DNA of 64,000 nucleotides from RUG11241 sp964560085 (GCA_964560085.1 CAZLKF010000003.1:37186-101185); one strand, 5' to 3'. Counted from the stretch's first letter, positions 23,146 to 32,009 are shown. Translations and numbers: made by a program. Notes: generated from the sequence alone by a model not told the origin.

Positions 23146-24333
23146 ATGGAACACATTTTAAGTTTCGATATTGCTAAAGGTAGAAGTGTTTATTGTTTTA
23201 TGGATGCATTAAAAAATACAATTATAAATGCAACATTAATCGAACACAATAAAAAAGAATTTAATAATTTATATGATATTATTAAAGACTATTCTGACTT
23301 GGTTGTTATTATGGAATCAACTTCTATTTATCATTTGTCTGTAGAAAATTATTTTAGATCTAAAAATATAAAAACTATTGTTATGAATCCAAAATTAGTT
23401 AAACAATTTAAAGATACTTTAAATAAATCCAAAACTGATAAATTAGATTGTTTTAAAATAGCTAGATGTTACCTTGGAACTATTGATACATTTTATCAAA
23501 AAGATGATGAATATTTTATCTATAATCCTTTAGCTAGGCAATACTGGTCTTTGATTGAAGGACAAACTAGGTTAAAAAATAGATACAAACAATTAATTGA
23601 AACTATTTTTCCAGAATTTAATGAATTATTTAATGATTTATACAGTGATTTAGCATTAAGTTTTATTCATGATTTTCCACATCCTGATTTATTTATTAAT
23701 AGAAGATTAGATTTTCTTATGAATTATTTGAAAGAAAAAAATGGAACTACTCAAGCATATAGATTTAAAAGCAAAGTTTTAAAAATGAAAAATATTGCTA
23801 GTAATTCATTATGTTATGTTACATTTAATTCTTACCAAGTTCAAAATCTTGTTCAAACAATTGAAATGATTCAATATCACAAGTCAGAACTAAATAAAAT
23901 CAAAGAACAATTAATCAATGAATTAAAAGATACTAAGTTATTTAAAATAATTAATTCTATACCTGGTTTTGGAGAATTTAGTACTGCATTGTTTTTAGCT
24001 GAAGTTGGCGATATTACTAGATTTGATAATAAGTATCAATTTATATCATTCATTGGAATTGATTCTGTTATTTCACAGTCTGGTGTTTCTGCTTATCATG
24101 GACCAATTTCTAAAACAGGATGTAAGTATGGAAGAACTATTTTATTTAATGTGGTTACCACATTGATTCAAATATCAGCACATACAGATTCAAGCAATCA
24201 AGTCTATTTGTTTTTTAGAAAAAAACAATCCGAAGGAAAACATCATTATAAATGCATAATCGCCTGCGAAACAAAATTATGTAAAATCATTTATAAGCTA
24301 TGCTCTTCAGATTGTCTATACCGAAACAAATAG
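23146..24333 (+). CDS. IS110-family transposase (RuvC-like DEDD recombinase)
   Basis: 395 residues. The N-terminal RuvC-like domain has the acidic tetrad in LSFDIAKGRSV (Asp 8), VVIMESTSIYHL (Glu about 60) and SKTDKLDCFKIAR (two Asp about 103-106). A coiled middle region (about 230-265) is followed by the Tnp20 domain with IINSIPGFGEFSTALFLAEV, then SQSGVSAYHGPISKTGCKYG, where the Ser of the SG pair is the expected nucleophile. Length and order are complete, with no frameshift or internal stop. GAAAGGAG precedes the ATG. IS110 transposases use an element-encoded bridge RNA to choose target and donor DNA. Confidence 0.95.
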   Translation: MEHILSFDIAKGRSVYCFMDALKNTIINATLIEHNKKEFNNLYDIIKDYSDLVVIMESTSIYHLSVENYFRSKNIKTIVMNPKLVKQFKDTLNKSKTDKLDCFKIARCYLGTIDTFYQKDDEYFIYNPLARQYWSLIEGQTRLKNRYKQLIETIFPEFNELFNDLYSDLALSFIHDFPHPDLFINRRLDFLMNYLKEKNGTTQAYRFKSKVLKMKNIASNSLCYVTFNSYQVQNLVQTIEMIQYHKSELNKIKEQLINELKDTKLFKIINSIPGFGEFSTALFLAEVGDITRFDNKYQFISFIGIDSVISQSGVSAYHGPISKTGCKYGRTILFNVVTTLIQISAHTDSSNQVYLFFRKKQSEGKHHYKCIIACETKLCKIIYKLCSSDCLYRNK

Positions 24334-24434
24334 ACTTTTACCTATAATTTTTAAAATTTGAGGTATCTCAGTTCTTTTTGTCATGTCTATAATAACATAA
24401 TTATTATGATTTGACAAAACTTAGATAATCACAA

Positions 24435-24458
24435 GAAAAGTAGATTATATAATCTACT
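24435..24458 (-). terminator. Terminator of tmk
   Basis: AGTAGATT/AATCTACT (24439-24446 with 24451-24458) followed by T residues on the minus strand; overlaps the tmk stop. Confidence 0.7.
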
Positions 24459-25152
24459 CACAATTTTTTTGTAAAACGAGCAATTGTTCTTTAACATATT
24501 GATATAATGCTTCATTAATTTCTTCAATTGATTTAATTTCTTTTTTCTCACAACACTCAATTGTATAAAAACCATATTTTTTAGCAATTTCCATATAACT
24601 ATTTTCAGCATTAATTAAATGTTCAGCACTTGCTTCATTTTGATCTGCTTTTTCAATTCTACCTTCCTTTAATCTTACAGAAGCTTCATAAGGCATATGT
24701 AAGAAAACTTTTATATCAGCTTCTGGCAACTCTAAAAGATGAAATTCTAAATCTTCTAGCCATTGATACATAGCGTTACGTGAAGATGCTTCTCTAAACT
24801 TACATCCTTGATGAGCCATATTTGAATATACATAACGATCTAATATAACATTTTCACCATTTCTCAATTGATTAATGATTGTCGCAATATTGTATTTGCG
24901 GTCAGCGGCAAAATAAAGAGCTGATACTTTAGGATCAACATTTGGTGCCGTTTCTGAAAACCATCCTTCACAAATGTAATCTTTTCCAAGATATGGACCG
25001 CCAACAATTTTGCCAGTTGGTGAATTATAATTTGGAAAACTGAATTTACTAACTTTTATACCATCTTCTCTTAATCTTTCAATTAACAATTCCGATTGTG
25101 TCTGTTTTCCTGAGCAATCTGTTCCCTCAATTACAATTAATTTACCTTCCAT
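24454..25152 (-). CDS. tmk: Thymidylate kinase
   Basis: 232 residues. P-loop VIEGTDCSGKQTQSE (about 7-21), the dTMP-binding/DRY element ILDRYVYSNMAHQG (about 100-113) and a LID region with KEGRIEKADQ. It phosphorylates dTMP to dTDP. The central part LHMPYEASVRLKEGR matches Tmk order. It overlaps the thyX stop by 11 nt, so thyX-tmk form one unit that makes dTMP and then dTDP. Longer than many bacterial Tmk proteins (about 205-215) because of an insertion around residues 45-75 (YLGKDYICEGWFSE). Confidence 0.88.
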   Translation of the reverse strand: MEGKLIVIEGTDCSGKQTQSELLIERLREDGIKVSKFSFPNYNSPTGKIVGGPYLGKDYICEGWFSETAPNVDPKVSALYFAADRKYNIATIINQLRNGENVILDRYVYSNMAHQGCKFREASSRNAMYQWLEDLEFHLLELPEADIKVFLHMPYEASVRLKEGRIEKADQNEASAEHLINAENSYMEIAKKYGFYTIECCEKKEIKSIEEINEALYQYVKEQLLVLQKNCE

Positions 25153-26548
25153 TTTTTAGTACATTAACCTTTCCACAGCTTTCTTTTCCCTCATGACAAA
25201 CTCCAAAAACTTCACAATCGGGGCCTAATACACTTGCATATAATGGTGCTACTTCTTTGACCAAATTACGCATTTCACTAGCAACATTTCTAATTTCCCA
25301 TTGAGCTTTTGTACAAATACGCAAACGAGCAATATGAGCAAGTGTTGCTCCATCCATATTGGTTTCAATGTTAAGCATTGTACCAGCTAAATAAAAGTAA
25401 ATTAGATCTTCATCTCTGACACCAGAATTTTTAAATTTCAAATAAACTTGATTGTTTATTTCATATATTTGATCAAATTTTTCTTTAGCTGACACTAAAA
25501 TGGAATGTGGTGCCTTATATTGGGTTAAATCTCTAATTGGCACAAAATCGGGAATCATCAAATCATGCGTACGATGACGTGTTATATGGGTTAGAACTGC
25601 TAATGAAATTGGTATTTGGAAGCGAAAATTAACTTGTTTAAATTCTTCTTTTCCTTCTTCGACAATTTTAATCATTAATTCTTTTAATAATTCAGAATTG
25701 TTAGCTAAAACTTTTTCATAAAATGTTAAAGCTTTCTCATAACTAAATCCATATACGCGCATTAATGAGGACGTTATTATTACTTTATCGGCATCAGATG
25801 TATATGATAACAACTTAACATTATCAATTATTTTGTATTCAGAATCATCAATATATTGATTTAATAAGTCTTCCACAACGTCTGTGTTTTTATTTTCAAC
25901 AGCATCGACTGTTTTCTTTAAATAAGGAACATATTTCTCCATAATCTCATAAAATTTATCACCTAACTCGTGAAGTTCTGCAATGTTACTTTCTTTTCCC
26001 TTAGTAAGTGACACAATAAAATTCTTAAACACATGAGCATCAATTCCCATAATAATATTACTATTAAAAGAATATGGTAATATAAAACGAGCATCTTCCT
26101 TTTTTATTCCTAATTCTAATAACTCACTATAACTTTTGAATAAAAAGCGCATATGTTTCATATAATCTTCTTGTAATTGTTTATTATCTGATAAAACATT
26201 ACCAGTTTTATCACGAAAATCCGGAACATAATAGCCGGCATTAGTAAAATCAACTTCTCTTCTTGATTTTATCGTAAAAGACGAAAAGCGTTCTTTAATT
26301 AAAGTTTGTTCTACAATTGGTGATACATCTTCTAAAGCAAACACTAAATAATCATGATCAGTAATTGAATCATGACCCATGCTTATTACTCTTTCAATAA
26401 ATCTTTTGTTTTTTTCATAATCATCACAAGATTTATAAACTTCCATAACAGTTCCAGGAAAACGTGATAATTTTCCAGCTGTTGCTACCATTTTTATTCT
26501 TTCTTCAACATTTTGTTTCCGATAAACGGCTAATAATTTTATTCTCAT
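25142..26548 (-). CDS. thyX: Flavin-dependent thymidylate synthase, long two-domain form
   Basis: 468 residues from ATG 26548 (AAGGTGGG upstream). A longer frame would run through a tRNA terminator and is rejected. Two ThyX-like halves are present. The first (about 1-220) contains ISMGHDSITDHDYLVFALED and ERFSSFTIKSRREVDF, a degenerate form of the RHRxxSxxxxSxR signature. The second (about 300-468) contains LTHITRHRTHDLMIPDF and RLRICTKAQWEIRN. ThyX methylates dUMP with methylene-THF and FADH2. The standard protein is about 220-250 residues. TGC-TATAAT at 26570-26575 is a likely -10. Confidence 0.88.
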   Translation of the reverse strand: MRIKLLAVYRKQNVEERIKMVATAGKLSRFPGTVMEVYKSCDDYEKNKRFIERVISMGHDSITDHDYLVFALEDVSPIVEQTLIKERFSSFTIKSRREVDFTNAGYYVPDFRDKTGNVLSDNKQLQEDYMKHMRFLFKSYSELLELGIKKEDARFILPYSFNSNIIMGIDAHVFKNFIVSLTKGKESNIAELHELGDKFYEIMEKYVPYLKKTVDAVENKNTDVVEDLLNQYIDDSEYKIIDNVKLLSYTSDADKVIITSSLMRVYGFSYEKALTFYEKVLANNSELLKELMIKIVEEGKEEFKQVNFRFQIPISLAVLTHITRHRTHDLMIPDFVPIRDLTQYKAPHSILVSAKEKFDQIYEINNQVYLKFKNSGVRDEDLIYFYLAGTMLNIETNMDGATLAHIARLRICTKAQWEIRNVASEMRNLVKEVAPLYASVLGPDCEVFGVCHEGKESCGKVNVLKNGR

Positions 26549-26610
26549 ATCTACCCACCTTACTATTAAATTATAGCACACAAACATTTGTTTAAAAAGT
26601 CTTTTTTGAT

Positions 26611-26637
26611 AAAAAAACAAACTACTAAAAGTTTGTT
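26611..26637 (-). terminator. Terminator of tRNA-Lys
   Basis: AACAAACT/AGTTTGTT (26616-26623 with 26630-26637) followed by T run, directly downstream of tRNA-Lys on the minus strand. Confidence 0.8.
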
Positions 26638-26647
26638 ATTAACAAAT

Positions 26648-26723
26648 TGGTGGACTGTCAGGGACTCGAACCCTGGACCCACTGATTAAGAGTCAGTTGC
26701 TCTACCGACTGAGCTAACAATCC
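26648..26723 (-). tRNA. tRNA-Lys (CUU)
   Basis: 76-nt minus-strand cloverleaf. Acceptor GGATTGT/ACAGTCC (one G-U pair), D-arm AGCTCAGTCGGTAGAGC, anticodon loop CTCTTAA with anticodon CTT, T-arm GTTCGAGTC, encoded CCA. A TGC-TATAAT extended -10 lies about 12 bp upstream. Confidence 0.96.
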
Positions 26724-26843
26724 AACATTTCTTTTATATTATAGCACATTTTTTTTGTTTGAAAAGAGGAAAATTATAATTTGTAATATTTTGTTGTTTT
26801 AAAAACTTCAATATGTTAGAATATATGAACACAAGGAGGATTT

Positions 26844-27560
26844 ATGATTATACTAGCAAGTGATTATGATGGGACATTAAAAACAAGAATTCATGATCTT
26901 AAAATTAATATTAATGAATTAAGAAAATTTATGATGTTAGGTAACACTTTTATTTTAGCAACAGGACGTCCATTTCTTTCAATAAAAAAAGAAATTGAAA
27001 TATTTGACATTCCATTTAACTATCTTACTTGTAATGATGGAGCCGCCAGCTTTGATAGTTCTTTAAATGTTATTAATGCTCATCTTTTAAATAATAAGCA
27101 AACAGCGGATATTATTGCTTTAGTTAAAGAACATCCAGAAGTAAAATTTGGGAATTTTTATAGTCCTACTGAAGCTATTGATAGTACACAAGATTTAATC
27201 GAAATTGAACTCTTGAAAGAAAAAAAGGCTTCATTTAAAAATTTTTTAAAAAGTTTAGATATAAATATTCCTGGACTATCTTATTTTGTATGGCATAATT
27301 CTTTATTTGTAAAAAAAGACACTAGTAAGAGTGAATCAATTATCGAAATTGTTAGAACTTTTGAAGAAGAAATAAATTTTGAAGATATATATGCCATTGG
27401 TGACGAAAGAAACGATATCGATATGTTAAAAAGATTTAATGGCTATCGCATGCTAGAAGCAAATCCATCACTATGGTTTGCAACCGGTTTTAAGATTGTT
27501 CCCGAAGCACATCACTTAATAAAATATTTAAATTATAAATCAAGAAAAGCATCTAAATAA
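26844..27560 (+). CDS. HAD-superfamily phosphatase, Cof type
   Basis: 238 residues. HAD motif I is SDYDGTL (about 6-12), motif II is ILATGRP (about 38-44) and motif IV is AIGDERNDIDML (about 183-194). Class IIB Cof-type enzymes hydrolyse small sugar or nucleotide phosphates; this one is a short member (usual 260-290) with a reduced cap domain. ACAAGGAGGA precedes the ATG; TTGTTT-17-TAGAAT with TGT extension is a likely promoter. It shares a terminator with the converging pcrA gene. Confidence 0.87.
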   Translation: MIILASDYDGTLKTRIHDLKININELRKFMMLGNTFILATGRPFLSIKKEIEIFDIPFNYLTCNDGAASFDSSLNVINAHLLNNKQTADIIALVKEHPEVKFGNFYSPTEAIDSTQDLIEIELLKEKKASFKNFLKSLDINIPGLSYFVWHNSLFVKKDTSKSESIIEIVRTFEEEINFEDIYAIGDERNDIDMLKRFNGYRMLEANPSLWFATGFKIVPEAHHLIKYLNYKSRKASK

Positions 27561-27570
27561 TTAGATGCTT
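27547..27570. terminator. Bidirectional terminator between HAD gene and pcrA
   Basis: AAGCATCTA/TAGATGCTT (27547-27555 with 27562-27570) with T-rich sequence on both sides. It overlaps the HAD stop codon and lies 3 nt past the pcrA stop. Confidence 0.75.
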
Positions 27571-27572
27571 CT

Positions 27573-29657
27573 TTAAAATTTTCTAAAACTACTATGACCT
27601 TTTATTAATTTTTTTATACCGATTGGATGTTGAAATGCAACCGTTAAGATTTTATCCTCAATACTAACAATGACCCCTTCACCATATGTATCATGAATAA
27701 TATGTTCACCAATTGTATATTCAATATTTTCATCGATACTTGTCTTCTTATTAACTTTAACATTTTTTACTTCGTCAGCATCGACATCTAAAAATTCTTG
27801 ATTTATTTCCCCAATGAAACGACTAGGAGGATTAACACTATCAAGTCCATATATCGTTCTCCTTCGAGCATTGATAAGCCACAAATTCTCTTTTGCTCTT
27901 GTTATCGCCACATAGCAAAGTCGACGTTCTTCTTCTAATTCATTATTATCAAAAAAAGCATTTTGATGTGGAAATATTCCTTCTTCCATTCCAATTAAAA
28001 AGACATCTTTAAATTCTAACCCCTTTGCTGAATGAACCGTCATTAAGGTGACAACGTCATCACGATTACGATATTCTTCAACATCAGAAACTAAACTTAT
28101 TTCATTTAAAAATTCATCTAAAGAAACAATTCCTTTATTTTCTTCATAACTTTTAGTGATTGTTTTAAATTCTTCAAGGTTTTCTAAACGAATATCAGCT
28201 TCCAAAGTCTTTTCACTAGTTAATTCATTTTTAATACCGGTTTGCTCTAAAATAGCATCTACTAATTCAGTCAATGAACTTTTTTCGCTTTTTTCTTTTA
28301 ATTTATTAATTGTTTCTTTAAATAATAATTCTTTAGAATCATTTATAGCGGAAAATAAACTCACCTTTGACTCGTTGGCTGCCGTAGTAATTTTCTCTAA
28401 AGTTTTATCGCCAATTCCTCTTTTCGGAACATTAATTACACGAAGTAAACTAACATCATCATCAGGATTATAGATTAACTTTAAATACGCAATCAAATCT
28501 TTAATTTCTTTTCGATTGTAGAAATAGAAACTACCAATTACGCGATAAGGAATATTTTCACGAAGTAAAGATTCTTCAATATTTCGTGATTGAGCATTAG
28601 TACGATATAAAACGGCAATATCATTTAATTTAATATTTTTACTTATTAATCCTTTAATCTCTTCAACAACATAAAAAGCTTCGTCTTTTTCATCATAACA
28701 GCGATGATATCTAATTTTATTTCCTATTTCATTATCAGTCCACAAATTTTTGTCTTTGCGTTCCTTATTATTTTTGATGACATCATTAGCTGCATTTAAG
28801 ATGTTTTTTGTTGAACGATAATTTTTTTCAAGCATTATAACTTTACATTTCGGATAATCCTTTTCAAAATTTAGAATATTGTGATAATTAGCTCCTCTAA
28901 AAGAATAAATAGATTGATCATTATCACCGACTACACAAATATTTTTGTATTTTGCAGACAACATTTTAACAAATGTGTATTGTGCTTCATTTGTATCTTG
29001 ATATTCATCAATTAAAATGTATTTAAATCTTTCTTGGTAGTGTTTTAAAACATCTGGATATTTTTTAAACACTTTAATCGGAATCATTAATAAATCATCA
29101 AAATCTAAAGAATTATTAATTAAAAGTTTTTCTTCATACATTTGATAAACTTTATAAACTATTTTTTCAAATTCGGTTGAAGCAAATCTTTCATATTCTT
29201 TAGAATTTAAAAGACTATTTTTTGCTCCACTTATTTGACTTCTTATGCCTTTAGGATTGTAACTTTTAGGATCCAAATTTAATTCTTTTAAAATTTTTTT
29301 AATAATTGTTAAAGAATCTTCACTATCTAAAATTGTAAAATTACTTTTATATCCAGCTCTTTCATAATTATCTTTTAAAATTAGAACTCCAAGTGAATGA
29401 AAAGTTGAAATTTGAATTTGAAAAGCTTGAGGACCAAGTAATCCGACAATTCGATCACGCATCTCTTTGGCTGCTTTATTGGTAAAAGTTATTGCCAAAA
29501 CATTGTAAGGATCAATTTGCTGATCTTTAATCAAATAGGCAACACGATATGTCAATACTCTTGTTTTCCCAGACCCAGCTCCAGCTAAAATAAGCATTGG
29601 ACCTTCAACTGTTGTAACTGCTTCTAATTGCCATTCATTAAGTATATCAAAATTCAT
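27573..29657 (-). CDS. pcrA: ATP-dependent 3'-5' DNA helicase PcrA/UvrD
   Basis: 694 residues. SF1 helicase motifs in order: Q-motif LNEWQLEAVTT, I AGAGSGKTRVL, Ia TFTNKAAKEM, II ILIDEYQDTN, III VVGDNDQSIYSFRGA, IV EKNYRST, V TVHSAKGLEF and VI CYVAITRAKENL. The C-terminus has the short beta-barrel domain IIHDTYGEGVIVSIED typical of Gram-positive PcrA. It unwinds DNA in excision repair and plasmid or replication fork processing. ATG at 29657 chosen because AGGGGGA lies upstream. Complete length. Confidence 0.96.
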   Translation of the reverse strand: MNFDILNEWQLEAVTTVEGPMLILAGAGSGKTRVLTYRVAYLIKDQQIDPYNVLAITFTNKAAKEMRDRIVGLLGPQAFQIQISTFHSLGVLILKDNYERAGYKSNFTILDSEDSLTIIKKILKELNLDPKSYNPKGIRSQISGAKNSLLNSKEYERFASTEFEKIVYKVYQMYEEKLLINNSLDFDDLLMIPIKVFKKYPDVLKHYQERFKYILIDEYQDTNEAQYTFVKMLSAKYKNICVVGDNDQSIYSFRGANYHNILNFEKDYPKCKVIMLEKNYRSTKNILNAANDVIKNNKERKDKNLWTDNEIGNKIRYHRCYDEKDEAFYVVEEIKGLISKNIKLNDIAVLYRTNAQSRNIEESLLRENIPYRVIGSFYFYNRKEIKDLIAYLKLIYNPDDDVSLLRVINVPKRGIGDKTLEKITTAANESKVSLFSAINDSKELLFKETINKLKEKSEKSSLTELVDAILEQTGIKNELTSEKTLEADIRLENLEEFKTITKSYEENKGIVSLDEFLNEISLVSDVEEYRNRDDVVTLMTVHSAKGLEFKDVFLIGMEEGIFPHQNAFFDNNELEEERRLCYVAITRAKENLWLINARRRTIYGLDSVNPPSRFIGEINQEFLDVDADEVKNVKVNKKTSIDENIEYTIGEHIIHDTYGEGVIVSIEDKILTVAFQHPIGIKKLIKGHSSFRKF

Positions 29658-29700
29658 AAAATTTCCCCCTACTACTTTTACCATTATACATTATTTCTAA

Positions 29701-29731
29701 AAGAAAATGAATATCAAAAGACATTCATTAT
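29701..29731 (-). terminator. Terminator of the Na+/Ca2+ exchanger gene
   Basis: AATGAAT/ATTCATT (29708-29714 with 29725-29731) followed by a broken T run on the minus strand. Confidence 0.5.
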
Positions 29732-30637
29732 TAAACAAACAAGATATACTATATATAAAATAACGCAGACAATTCCTTCATTTCGACTGACTCTCTTTCT
29801 TGTAAGTAGAAATATAGACATTAGAATTGTAACACCTAACAAAATGATTAAATTAATCATTGGACTAGTATTTAAAATTATCGGTGATATTACTGCCGAT
29901 ATACCTAAAACAAAAATAATGTTAAAAATACAAGAACCAACAACATTTCCTATGGCAATGTTAACTTCACCTTTCCTAACGGCAACTATTGCAGTTACAA
30001 GTTCTGGTAAAGATGTTCCAAATGCAACTATTGTAAGACCAATTAGGGTTTCGCTAATTCCTAAAGTTAAAGCGATTTTAGTTGCTGAATTAACAACTAA
30101 TTCACCACCAATAGCTATACCTATAATTCCGCCAATTATATAAATAACACTTAAAATTGTTGAAACTTTTTCTGCTTTTTCTTCTTCCTTTTTACTGTGT
30201 AATGAATCTTTAATTAAAAGAAAAATATATAAAATTAACAAAACAATTAAAATTAGTCCTTCAACTCTATCTAGAGAGTTGTCCATCATTGAAAATGTTA
30301 AAAATGTTGTGACACCTATTAAAATAACAATATCTCGTGTCAGAATTTTCTTGTTAACTGGTAAGACTTTAATAATTGCGCAAACCCCAAGAACAATTAG
30401 AAAGTTAAAAATATTGGATCCAACAACATTACTTAAAGACATACTATTAGCATTTTTTAAAGAGGCCAAAATGCTTACCATTGCTTCCGGAACACTTGTT
30501 CCAATCGCAACAATCGTTAAACCTATTACAATAGTTGGAATTCCTAATCTTCTGGCGATTGCTGAACTACCATCAACAAAAAAATCAGCACCTTTTACTA
30601 ATAGAAAAAAACCTAATATAATTAAAATGTAATCCAT
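29714..30637 (-). CDS. Na+/Ca2+ exchanger family protein (YrbG-like)
   Basis: 307 residues, about ten TM helices. The duplicated alpha-repeats are visible: IVAIGTSVPEAMVSILASLK with SLSNVVGSNIFNF in the first half and IVAFGTSLPELVTAIVAVRK with IAIGNVVGSCIFNI in the second. These Glu/Ser/Asn residues form the cation sites of the CaCA superfamily. It extrudes Ca2+ (or another cation) in exchange for Na+ or H+. A charged loop (KKEEEKAEK) joins the halves. It follows the HD-GYP gene by 8 nt, so the two are probably one operon. Confidence 0.93.
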   Translation of the reverse strand: MDYILIILGFFLLVKGADFFVDGSSAIARRLGIPTIVIGLTIVAIGTSVPEAMVSILASLKNANSMSLSNVVGSNIFNFLIVLGVCAIIKVLPVNKKILTRDIVILIGVTTFLTFSMMDNSLDRVEGLILIVLLILYIFLLIKDSLHSKKEEEKAEKVSTILSVIYIIGGIIGIAIGGELVVNSATKIALTLGISETLIGLTIVAFGTSLPELVTAIVAVRKGEVNIAIGNVVGSCIFNIIFVLGISAVISPIILNTSPMINLIILLGVTILMSIFLLTRKRVSRNEGIVCVILYIVYLVCLIMNVF

Positions 30638-30645
30638 TGTTTCCC

Positions 30646-31548
30646 CTAACTAGCATTCAAGAAATGGCAAAAATTGTCAGCTAAAATGGCATCAAATTGA
30701 CAACCTTTGCCGCCAAATTCATTTTCGACGCTACAAGCAACAATTTCACTTAAGGCTTCTTGCTTACTCTTTGGATGATCATTATAACTTCGTGATGATG
30801 TCATTGCATCATAACTATCAGCTAAACAAACAATCTTGGCTCCTAAAGAGATTTCATCGTTAGACAATGCATCTGGATATCCTTTACCATCACAACGCTC
30901 GTGATGATGTCTAATAATATCCGCTACTTGGCAATAAAAGTCATCAGTTAGAAACAAAGAACCGATATCCGTATGTTTTTTTATTACTTCATATTCTTCA
31001 TTTGTCAAACGCGCTGGTTTGGTTAAGATAGCTTCAGGAATCGACATTTTACCAATATCATGAAACAATGCCCCCATATAGATTAATGAGGAATCCTTCT
31101 CACTTATATTTAAACTTTCAGCAAATTTTTTTGATAAATAAGCTACTCTTAAACTATGACCTAACTCACTTTTTTCTTTATTTTCAACGAATTTGTTAAG
31201 TTCAATTAAAGTAGAAAAAACATTGTGATTGCGGTTAGCCATTTGAAAACATATATCTCTTCTAAAATCAATAGTCAAATTTTTATAACTTCTTTCATTG
31301 TTTATAGTATAAATTGTACTCGAAAATTTTTTTTCGATTTTAACAAAAGGAATTTTAAATTCAATTAAAAACTCTTTAACATAATCGGTTAATTCAAATT
31401 TATCTTCATACCAAATGGAATCAAAACTCTTTAAATCAATTGCTAAAATGTCTTCGTCGATAAAAATGAAATCTACTTCATTAAAACGATTTGCCAATTT
31501 TCTTATTAAATTCTTATTTGTAACTTTACAACCGACTTTAAATCTCAT
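30646..31548 (-). CDS. HD-GYP domain protein, probable cyclic dinucleotide phosphodiesterase
   Basis: 300 residues from ATG 31548 (GAGGAGG upstream). Residues about 1-100 form an N-terminal domain with no recognisable sensor signature. The HD-GYP domain (about 125-290) has the metal-binding HDIGKM, the HTDIG element, IRHHHERCDGKGYP (the full H-H-E-x-x-D-G-x-G-Y-P signature) and ADSYDAMTSSRSY. Such proteins hydrolyse c-di-GMP or related dinucleotides. No GGDEF cyclase is in the window. The promoter carries a perfect operator dyad. Confidence 0.87.
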   Translation of the reverse strand: MRFKVGCKVTNKNLIRKLANRFNEVDFIFIDEDILAIDLKSFDSIWYEDKFELTDYVKEFLIEFKIPFVKIEKKFSSTIYTINNERSYKNLTIDFRRDICFQMANRNHNVFSTLIELNKFVENKEKSELGHSLRVAYLSKKFAESLNISEKDSSLIYMGALFHDIGKMSIPEAILTKPARLTNEEYEVIKKHTDIGSLFLTDDFYCQVADIIRHHHERCDGKGYPDALSNDEISLGAKIVCLADSYDAMTSSRSYNDHPKSKQEALSEIVACSVENEFGGKGCQFDAILADNFCHFLNAS

Positions 31549-31581
31549 GAACAAATCCTCCTCATTTTTAGCATTCATATC

Positions 31582-31611
31582 TAGTATAACTTTTATACTA
31601 TTTTTTGTAAA
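31582..31611 (-). promoter_or_regulatory. HD-GYP promoter with embedded dyad
   Basis: Minus-strand TTTACA (31606-31611), 17 nt, TATACT (31583-31588). The 8-bp dyad TAGTATAA-CTT-TTATACTA (31582-31600) covers the -10 and part of the spacer, a position suited to repression. Confidence 0.6.
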
Positions 31612-31646
31612 TTATTTGTCGGTTCGAGTCGTAAACCCAATGTAAA

Positions 31647-31961
31647 TCATTTGTTTTCCGTCCATTTTGCAACTAAAGTCATATTTTTATTAACTTTCGT
31701 ATTAAAATCATATTGCTCTTTATATAATGTCCAATATTCAAATGAATATCCTTCCTTTGTTGGAGCAGCTGGTTCAACAACTAACTCGTTAATTTTGATT
31801 TTTTGACTACCAACTCTACTGCCACCATTACTATCAAATACAACATAATAAATTGTATTATTCAATTTATCGTTAATAAAAATATATGAGCAGAATCCTA
31901 AAATAACAAAAATTACGACGGCTAGAACCCCTAAAGCCTGTTTAGTACTTATTTTCTTCAT
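31647..31961 (-). CDS. Small membrane-anchored protein with one InlB B-repeat (Listeria-Bacteroides repeat)
   Basis: 104 residues. TM anchor about 10-30, then a single B-repeat (about 38-101): YVVFDSNGGSRVGSQ, PAAPTKEGYSFEYW, and terminal MTLVAKW, the consensus of the Flg_new/InlB repeat. These repeats usually occur in tandem in large surface proteins; a stand-alone membrane-anchored copy is small for the family. It is probably displayed outside the membrane. Function unknown. Confidence 0.8.
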   Translation of the reverse strand: MKKISTKQALGVLAVVIFVILGFCSYIFINDKLNNTIYYVVFDSNGGSRVGSQKIKINELVVEPAAPTKEGYSFEYWTLYKEQYDFNTKVNKNMTLVAKWTENK

Positions 31962-32009
31962 TTTATCACCATTATCATTTTAACATAAGTAGAATTTTTC
32001 GGCAATTGA

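Larger units (their letters stand above)
22920..24423 (+). mobile_element. IS110-family insertion sequence, intact, with inferred ends
   Basis: One full-length DEDD transposase gene with a non-coding left end of about 220 bp and right end of about 90 bp, an arrangement typical of the IS110 group. Both inferred ends carry ACTTA (22920-22924 and 24419-24423), containing the CT core seen in some IS110 elements. Joining the ends in a circle through one ACTTA creates TTGACA (24411-24416)-16 nt-TATAAT (22934-22939). Ends are inferred; no second copy exists in the window to confirm them, and a 13-bp inverted repeat that crosses the left end (22904-22949) could mean the end lies further left. Confidence 0.7.

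Noticed and set aside
22957..23154. 65-codon minus-strand ORF in the IS110 left end
   Set aside because: Antisense to the structured non-coding end, no Shine-Dalgarno, and it runs into the transposase start. It is explained by the candidate bridge RNA region.
24376..24420. Terminal inverted repeat at the IS right end (TTTTGTCA...TGACAAAA)
   Set aside because: It is a local hairpin within the right end and has no matching copy at the left end, in line with IS110 elements lacking terminal inverted repeats.
29628..30143. 171-codon plus-strand ORF
   Set aside because: Mirror frame of the Na+/Ca2+ exchanger and of the pcrA start; composition is that of an antisense shadow and no ribosome-binding site is present.
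31621..31630. GGTTCGAGTC resembling a tRNA T-arm
   Set aside because: The flanks cannot form a T-stem (GTCGG versus CGTAA) and no acceptor or anticodon arm is nearby. At most a decayed remnant, more likely chance.
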